In this document: positions 5,481-9,199 of the stretch, piece after piece
Layout of the letters: each line of letters begins with the position of its first letter
How positions within the stretch are numbered: the stretch's first letter is position 1
Assembly: GCA_026985385.1 (NCBI GenBank)
Contig: JALSQM010000100.1
Location: 1-9,199, forward strand
Source: Acidilobaceae archaeon
GTDB taxonomy: Archaea > Thermoproteota > Thermoprotei_A > Sulfolobales > Acidilobaceae
DNA: 9,199 bases
Direction of reading: 5' to 3'
Translations under genes and position numbers: made by a program
The notes under the pieces: generated by a model
The model's database searches: none
What the model was told of the DNA's origin: nothing
What the model saw: the letters and a program-made list of their open reading frames with translations, nothing else

Positions 5481-5513
5481 CGTTAAGTCTCGAACATACA
5501 TGATAATAGATTA

Positions 5514-5542
5514 GTGTAACTCTCGTGGGCTAAAGTTAACAC
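5514..5542. repeat. Imperfect inverted repeat in the gdhA/DUF62 divergent region
   Basis: GTGTAAC (5514-5520) and GTTAACAC (5535-5542) are inverted copies differing by one inserted base. They lie 34 bp or more upstream of the gdhA TATA box and just ahead of the plus-strand TATA box at 5558. This could be a regulator site; support is weak. Confidence 0.25.
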
Positions 5543-5557
5543 ATTAATTAAAGATCG

Positions 5558-5565
5558 TTTATACC
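5558..5565 (+). promoter_or_regulatory. Plus-strand TATA box opening onto a structured region
   Basis: TTTATACC, preceded by the A/T-rich TTAATTAA (5544-5551), predicts transcription from about 5589. The next gene starts at 5730, so this would give a leader of about 140 nt, or a separate small RNA. A weaker CTTTTAGG at 5685-5692 predicts a start near 5716 and could be the real promoter of that gene. Confidence 0.45.
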
Positions 5566-5583
5566 TACACGTCCCTAGCGCTG

Positions 5584-5694
5584 GATGCAATAAGCATCTG
5601 TGATAGAAGAGCCCCCCGATCACAGAGCCGCTCACGGCGGCCTCACGGGGGTGTCGCGGGCCTCGATGCAGTAGGCCTCAAGACCTTTTAGGCC
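5584..5694 (+). other. Run of inverted repeats (structured leader, small RNA or operator)
   Basis: GATGC-AATAA-GCATC lies at 5584-5598. TCTGTGAT (5597-5604) faces ATCACAGA (5619-5626) across 14 nt. GCCG-CTCA-CGGC lies at 5627-5638. Two GGCCT copies (5639-5643, 5659-5663) face two AGGCC copies (5673-5677, 5690-5694), allowing alternative stems. No protein frame of note is present. The 8-bp perfect arms two helical turns apart would equally suit a dimeric DNA-binding protein. Confidence 0.4.
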
Positions 5695-5729
5695 TTTCCA
5701 GTGGCAGGCACCGCGCACGGACTTCTAGG

Positions 5730-6578
5730 GTGGGCGCTTCTCTTGGCGGGGTGGTGTACGTGGCCGTCGTGGTGGGGATCCTAACGGATTTCGGGTGGGG
5801 CGTATATGCGGGCATACTCAGGGCCCTCGGCAAGTGCTTGGGTGTAGACGTGGTAGATATAGACCATGACGTTCCAAGCTTCTCTGTGGTAGCCGGGGCC
5901 TACCTGCTATACAATAGCGTTTTCTGGCTACCGCGTGGCAGTGGCGTCGCGGCCGTCATAGACCCGGGTGTGGGTTCCTCTAGAAGGGCGCTCCTGGTTG
6001 TAACTAAGCACTACTTCATAGCGGCTCCAGATAACGGTGTAGCAGCTCCGGCTGCTGAGGAGGATGGCGTGGTAGCCGTCTATAGGCTCGACGAGGCGAG
6101 GGTCATAGCTGAGTCTAGGAAGAGGTGCCAGGGCCCCCCAAGCGGCTGGAGGCTCTCAAGCACGTTCCACGGACGCGACGTGTTCCTACCGGCAGCGGCG
6201 CTAGCCGCTTTAGGCGTTGAGCCGTCGAGGCTGGGCTTCGAAATCGACCCGGACAGCGTGGCCAGCCTAAGCTTGGAATGGAGCGAAGAGCGCGGGGAGA
6301 AGCTGATCTACAAGGTACTCTACATAGACAAATTCGGCAACATAGCACTCAGCTCTAGGGAGAAGCCCCCAGCCCCCCGATACCTGGTCAGCACACCCTA
6401 CGGAGAATTAGTGGCGTCAACCGCGAGAACGTTCTCGGACGTCCCAGAAGGTGAGGGGGTCATCTACCTGAATAGCTTCGGCTTCCTCGAGGTAGCAATT
6501 AACAAGGGTAACGCCTCCAAGAAGCTAGGCGTGCAGGTAGGCGATGAAGTCACCCTAACACCAATAGGGGCCTCCTAG
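5730..6578 (+). CDS. SAM hydroxide adenosyltransferase (DUF62, SAM hydrolase forming adenosine)
   Basis: It uses hydroxide to split S-adenosylmethionine into adenosine and methionine, as shown for archaeal DUF62 members; the cellular purpose is still debated. The 282-residue protein shows the N-terminal ILTDFG (D20), VIDPGVGSSRR with D78 and R85, APDNGV (100-104) and STFHGRDVF with H147. D78, R85 and H147 match the reported Asp-Arg-His triad, including the Asp-to-Arg spacing of seven. The C-terminal barrel has YIDKFGNI (N204) and NSFGFLEVAINKGNA. The start is uncertain: GTG 5730 leaves about 14 residues before the first strand, while GTG 5760 has GGGGTGG just upstream and fits the family better. 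No neighbour shares its transcription unit clearly. It diverges from gdhA. Confidence 0.93.
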   Translation: MGASLGGVVYVAVVVGILTDFGWGVYAGILRALGKCLGVDVVDIDHDVPSFSVVAGAYLLYNSVFWLPRGSGVAAVIDPGVGSSRRALLVVTKHYFIAAPDNGVAAPAAEEDGVVAVYRLDEARVIAESRKRCQGPPSGWRLSSTFHGRDVFLPAAALAALGVEPSRLGFEIDPDSVASLSLEWSEERGEKLIYKVLYIDKFGNIALSSREKPPAPRYLVSTPYGELVASTARTFSDVPEGEGVIYLNSFGFLEVAINKGNASKKLGVQVGDEVTLTPIGAS

Positions 6579-6658
6579 CCTAGGGGCCTCGCATAGGAGT
6601 AGGGCCTCCCCAGGAAGCGATAGCACGTATTACCTCCGGGATCCCCTGAGACTATCAC

Positions 6659-6684
6659 CACTATGCAGTCGCAATGCAATAGTG
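6659..6684. repeat. Imperfect inverted repeat upstream of TATA box
   Basis: CACTAT-GCA (6659-6667) and TGC-A-ATAGTG (6675-6684) form inverted arms of nine and ten bases, with a one-base insertion in the right arm, around GTCGCAA. The element ends 8 bp before the TATA box of the next gene, a usual place for an archaeal activator or repressor site. It could also form a hairpin in read-through RNA from the DUF62 gene. Confidence 0.35.
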
Positions 6685-6692
6685 CTAACACC

Positions 6693-6700
6693 CTTATACC
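6693..6700 (+). promoter_or_regulatory. TATA box for the 6762 gene
   Basis: CTTATACC predicts a start near 6724, leaving a leader of about 38 nt before the ATG at 6762. A 12-residue reading frame (ATG 6737 to TGA 6775) lies in that leader and overlaps the main start codon. Confidence 0.5.
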
Positions 6701-6719
6701 CTCAAGGCTGGGGTGTAGC

Positions 6720-6731
6720 GTGGGCGCCCAC
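6720..6731. repeat. Perfect 12-bp palindrome at the predicted transcription start
   Basis: GTGGGCGCCCAC is its own reverse complement. A second pair, GGGGTG (6710-6715) and CACCCC (6729-6734), overlaps it. It covers the start site predicted from the TATA box, so a protein bound there would block initiation. One or two such palindromes are expected by chance in 9 kb; the position is what supports it. Confidence 0.35.
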
Positions 6732-6761
6732 CCCGCATGAGCCTCTGCAAGGTGCCCGTCG

Positions 6762-7436
6762 ATGGTGAGGGCTGATCATGCGCTTAGGAGCCTACACTAC
6801 GAGATGCTTACACGCTCTGCCCAAGTGCTAGCCCGATGTTGCAGGGATTTGAAACTCCAGTGCAGGGATCCCCCCCTTACAACTACCACGCTGTTATTCT
6901 CGCTGGGCTATAACCAATATCAGATCCGCGAGTTCTGGCAGACCCTCGAGGACATAGGGGAGCTTTCCTATGAGATATACAGGTGGGGAGGCGCGGTTTT
7001 TATAATACGCCTACTACACGTCACGGGCCCCCTACGCGAGACGAGATGCGGCGACTACAAGATCCCGGTGGACCTCCTAGACTCTAAGAGGGTCTACTAC
7101 GAGTACGCCCCACGGGCCCACCAGGTGTACGTCTACGTTGAGGGAGGCTACAGCGGGGTAGGCCTTAAGATAAATGTAGCCAGAATACTATCGATAATGG
7201 CGGTGAATACCCCCAAGCTATTGGACTCACTCCTCAACGCCGTTATCGACGAGGCGTGGGGGCGGGGGAGGGGTCTACCCGGGATCGTCGCGAGCCTACT
7301 ACACTCCTGGGGCGATACACTCAAGTTCATACTACCCAGGATCCCCCGGAGCCAAGGCGAACTCCTAGCCCTATCGCCCCTCCTAAGGAGGCACTTTAAG
7401 GGGGACTCATCTACAGCTAACCATGGAGGCGCTTGA
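6762..7436 (+). CDS. Uncharacterised 224-residue protein, possible winged-helix N-terminus
   Basis: I do not recognise the family. The protein is soluble, with no clear signal peptide or membrane segment. Residues about 8-34 look helical and contain a Cys-rich patch (C26, C27, C34). Residues about 40-85 (LLFSLGYNQYQIREFWQTLE, then a hydrophobic hairpin around GGAVFIIRLL) could be a helix-turn-helix with a beta wing. Residues 95-140 look beta-rich with many Tyr. The C-terminal part is helical and basic (RIPRSQ, LLRRHF). The ATG start gives MVRADHALRS. The gene ends 62 bp before, or overlaps by four bases, the B12 radical SAM gene depending on that gene's start. The context would suit a regulator or accessory protein of the radical SAM cluster; that is inference only. 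Confidence 0.65.
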   Translation: MVRADHALRSLHYEMLTRSAQVLARCCRDLKLQCRDPPLTTTTLLFSLGYNQYQIREFWQTLEDIGELSYEIYRWGGAVFIIRLLHVTGPLRETRCGDYKIPVDLLDSKRVYYEYAPRAHQVYVYVEGGYSGVGLKINVARILSIMAVNTPKLLDSLLNAVIDEAWGRGRGLPGIVASLLHSWGDTLKFILPRIPRSQGELLALSPLLRRHFKGDSSTANHGGA

Positions 7437-7476
7437 GCGTTAATCTACAGAACCATGTATATCCATACAAACAAAC

Positions 7477-7484
7477 TATTTATA
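7477..7484 (+). promoter_or_regulatory. TATA box between the 6762 gene and the radical SAM gene
   Basis: TATTTATA in an A/T-rich pocket (7441-7485) predicts a start near 7505-7508. That argues against the longest possible start of the radical SAM gene (TTG 7433) and for a near-leaderless GTG at 7499 or 7505. Confidence 0.5.
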
Positions 7485-7498
7485 CCCGGGGCCGGGCC

Positions 7499-8932
7499 GT
7501 GAGGGTGCTCCTAACGCTTCCGCCTGGCATCCATAGGCTTGAGATATATCGAATAGCTGGTATGAAAGCGCCTCCACTAGGCCTCGCCTGGATAGCGGCT
7601 GTCCTTGAGAGGGAGGGCCACAAGGTTAAGATTATAGACTCCCCCACCCTAGAAATAGAGCCTGAGGAGTGGCTTCACGAGGTAAAGTCCTTCAACCCAG
7701 ACGTCGTAGGCATTTCGATGCTCACACCCACAGCTCCAAGGGGTTACAAGGCCGTTAAGATGCTTAAAGAGGAGATGCCAGACGTCATAACCATAGCCGG
7801 CGGCCACCACCCGTCAGCCATGTGGAAAGAGGCCCTCTCCAACGGGTTCGACGTGGTGGTGTTCCGCGAGGGCGAGTACACCACAAGAGACCTCATCGCG
7901 ACGCTCGAGGAGCGAGGATTCGACCCTGAGGCCCTAAGGGAAGTTGCAGGTATAGCATTCAAGGATCCACGGGACGGCAGGTTCATAGTAACCAAGCCCC
8001 GCCCGCTAATACAAAACCTAGACGAGCTACCCTGGCCCGCCCGCCACCTACTTCCTATGGAGAAGTACACGCTGTTCAATAAGCCCATACAGGTAGCCCA
8101 CGTCATGGCTAGCAGAGGATGCCCCTACGGGTGCATATACTGCTCCACAAGCTACTTCTGGGGGAGGAGGATTAGGTTTAGGAGCGCAAAGAACGTTGCT
8201 GACGAGGTCGAATACCTCTACAATAAGTATAAGGCTAAGTATGTAGTATTCGCTGACGACGAACTCGTCGTCAATAGGAGGTTTGTCAGGGAGTGGGTGA
8301 AGGAGATAAAGGATAGGGGGCTCGACATAGAATTCGCCTGCGGCGCCAGGGTTGACCACGTGAATAAGGAGTTCATGAAGTTCCTATACGATAACGGCTG
8401 CGCCATACTCTACTTCGGCGTTGAGAGCGCCAGTCAGGATACAATAGATAAGATCGGGAAGAAGATCAAGATAGAGCAGGCCATCAGGGTTTTCCGGTGG
8501 AAGAAGGAGCTGGGAGGCGCCGCTATGGGGAGCTTCATACTGGGCTTCCCCTGGGAAACCCTCGACGACATGAAGCGGACTGTTGAGTTCGCCATAAAGC
8601 TCGACCCGGACTACGCCCAGTTCACGGCCCTAACGCCGTACCCTGGAACCCCACTATTCGAGTACGCGAAGAAGTATAACCTCATCGTTGACTGGAACTG
8701 GGAGCACTACACCACAGTGAGGCCCGTCATGAGGGGGTTTACCTGGACCGCTAAGGAGTTGGGGGCTATGATAAAGTACGCCTATAGGAGGTTCTTCCTG
8801 AGGCCATCATTCCTCTGGAGGGAGCTCAAGAGTGGTAGGCTGAAGGATATGGGAGCCATACTGGCTAGGGAGATACTAGCATACTTCAGGGATGTAATGG
8901 CCCGGCCCCTACGCTGGATGACTAGGAGGTAG
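7499..8932 (+). CDS. B12-binding-domain radical SAM enzyme (COG1032 type)
   Basis: A 477-residue protein from GTG 7499. The N-terminal cobalamin-binding-like Rossmann domain (about residues 1-140) reads RVLLTLPPG, then PPLGLAWIAAVLEREGH, then DVVGISMLTPT and AGGHHPSAM. It lacks the DxHxxG motif, as many COG1032 proteins do. The radical SAM barrel has CxxxCxxC at C208/C212/C215 (GCPYGCIYC), followed by FADDELVVNRRF, FGVESASQDTIDKIGKK and GFPWET. A basic, aromatic C-terminal tail of about 60 residues could contact membrane lipids. The family includes methylases, BchE-like cyclases and archaeal lipid enzymes such as the GDGT ring synthases; the sequence alone does not choose a substrate. An upstream in-frame TTG at 7433 would add 22 residues but covers the TATA box. 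The next gene starts 13 bp after its stop. Confidence 0.9.
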   Translation: MRVLLTLPPGIHRLEIYRIAGMKAPPLGLAWIAAVLEREGHKVKIIDSPTLEIEPEEWLHEVKSFNPDVVGISMLTPTAPRGYKAVKMLKEEMPDVITIAGGHHPSAMWKEALSNGFDVVVFREGEYTTRDLIATLEERGFDPEALREVAGIAFKDPRDGRFIVTKPRPLIQNLDELPWPARHLLPMEKYTLFNKPIQVAHVMASRGCPYGCIYCSTSYFWGRRIRFRSAKNVADEVEYLYNKYKAKYVVFADDELVVNRRFVREWVKEIKDRGLDIEFACGARVDHVNKEFMKFLYDNGCAILYFGVESASQDTIDKIGKKIKIEQAIRVFRWKKELGGAAMGSFILGFPWETLDDMKRTVEFAIKLDPDYAQFTALTPYPGTPLFEYAKKYNLIVDWNWEHYTTVRPVMRGFTWTAKELGAMIKYAYRRFFLRPSFLWRELKSGRLKDMGAILAREILAYFRDVMARPLRWMTRR

Positions 8933-8945
8933 GGGGGTGGTCTCC

Positions 8946-9199
8946 ATGCCTGTAGAGGGGGAGGACGCATTCGATGAGATGCCGGAGAAGCCCAGTGGTA
9001 TGGGGAGCTTCCTAGCCTCCATTAGGTTGATATTCAACAACCCGATAACTAGGTCGTACCTCAAGGCCTCATCTAAGAGGGTCAGGTGCATCGAGGATGG
9101 GAGGGAGGTGGAGGCGCCGATAATCTATCACTCCCTAGCGGCCCTGGCGGGGCTACGGGTCACAGGCTGCCCTGTCACCGCGAGATTCCTGAGCTGGTT
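8946..9199 (+). CDS. Start of an unidentified gene, cut by the window edge
   Basis: The reading frame is open from ATG 8946 to the end (84 residues). GGGGGGTGG at 8932-8940 is a strong ribosome binding site with 5-base spacing, and the gap to the radical SAM stop is 13 bp, so the two are surely cotranscribed. The fragment has an acidic start, then FLASIRLIFNNPITRSYLK and two cysteines (C59, C75 region). A segment resembling FNNPITR followed by a Cys-containing stretch occurs at the N-terminus of some archaeal radical SAM proteins as I remember them, so a second radical SAM enzyme is one possibility, but the diagnostic cysteine motif would lie beyond the window. No firm function. Confidence 0.7.
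   Translation, partial: MPVEGEDAFDEMPEKPSGMGSFLASIRLIFNNPITRSYLKASSKRVRCIEDGREVEAPIIYHSLAALAGLRVTGCPVTARFLSW

Noticed and set aside
5600..5674. GTG-started 24-codon frame in the leader of the DUF62 gene
   Set aside because: It has no ribosome binding site and lies within the inverted repeats; nothing supports translation.
8909..9091. Minus-strand open frame over the end of the radical SAM gene and the next gene
   Set aside because: The plus-strand gene at 8946 has a strong ribosome binding site and stays open to the window end; the minus frame has no promoter or motif.
1..9199. CRISPR arrays, insertion sequences, toxin-antitoxin or defence genes
   Set aside because: I saw no regularly spaced repeats, transposase motifs or terminal inverted repeats, and every large frame has a housekeeping or metabolic assignment or none at all.

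Overview
The window looks like a piece of a hyperthermophilic crenarchaeal chromosome. The best guess is the Desulfurococcales/Acidilobales/Pyrodictiaceae neighbourhood; I cannot name a species. The evidence is an archaeal EMC3-like/L34e/cytidylate kinase gene block, an Alba chromatin protein, a hexameric-type archaeal glutamate dehydrogenase, heavy AGG/ATA/CTA codon use, many GTG and TTG starts, and archaeal TATA boxes close to start codons that imply leaderless or near-leaderless mRNAs.

Layout, left to right. (1) 17-1298, plus strand: an operon of an EMC3/Oxa1-type membrane protein, ribosomal protein L34e and cytidylate kinase. This is the conserved archaeal secY-adk-DUF106-rpl34e-cmk block, but the rpl14e-cbf5 genes that often follow are absent. 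(2) 1299-1424: C- and G-run stem-loops, then a promoter. (3) 1425-2795, plus: a MiaB-like archaeal tRNA methylthiotransferase (t6A37 type). Its 3' end overlaps the 3' end of a minus-strand SDR-fold gene (2738-3517) by 58 bp. (4) 3579-3863, minus: Alba, upstream of the SDR gene in the same direction. (5) 3864-4174: a gene-poor spacer with GC-rich potential hairpins, a promoter and a possible 32-codon ORF or small RNA pointing at the 3' end of gdhA. (6) 4175-5446, minus: glutamate dehydrogenase with a strong TATA box placed for leaderless transcription. (7) 5447-5729: an AT-rich divergent promoter region followed by a structured stretch. (8) 5730-6578, plus: a SAM hydroxide adenosyltransferase (DUF62). 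(9) 6579-6761: a promoter bracketed by symmetric elements. (10) 6762-9199, plus: an unrecognised 224-residue protein with a possible winged-helix N-terminus, a B12-binding-domain radical SAM enzyme, and the start of another gene cut by the window edge.

Functionally the window mixes translation and membrane-protein biogenesis (EMC3-like, L34e, tRNA thiomethylation), nucleotide supply (CMP kinase), chromatin (Alba), nitrogen/carbon metabolism (GDH) and SAM chemistry (DUF62, two radical SAM enzymes). I see no CRISPR array, insertion sequence, tRNA or rRNA. No clearly new multi-gene system is visible. The best leads are the 6762-9199 cluster with its symmetric promoter elements, the structured region ahead of the DUF62 gene, the small transcription unit at 4063-4168, the SDR lacking its catalytic Tyr/Lys, and an Alba with Arg at the lysine known to be acetylated in Sulfolobus.
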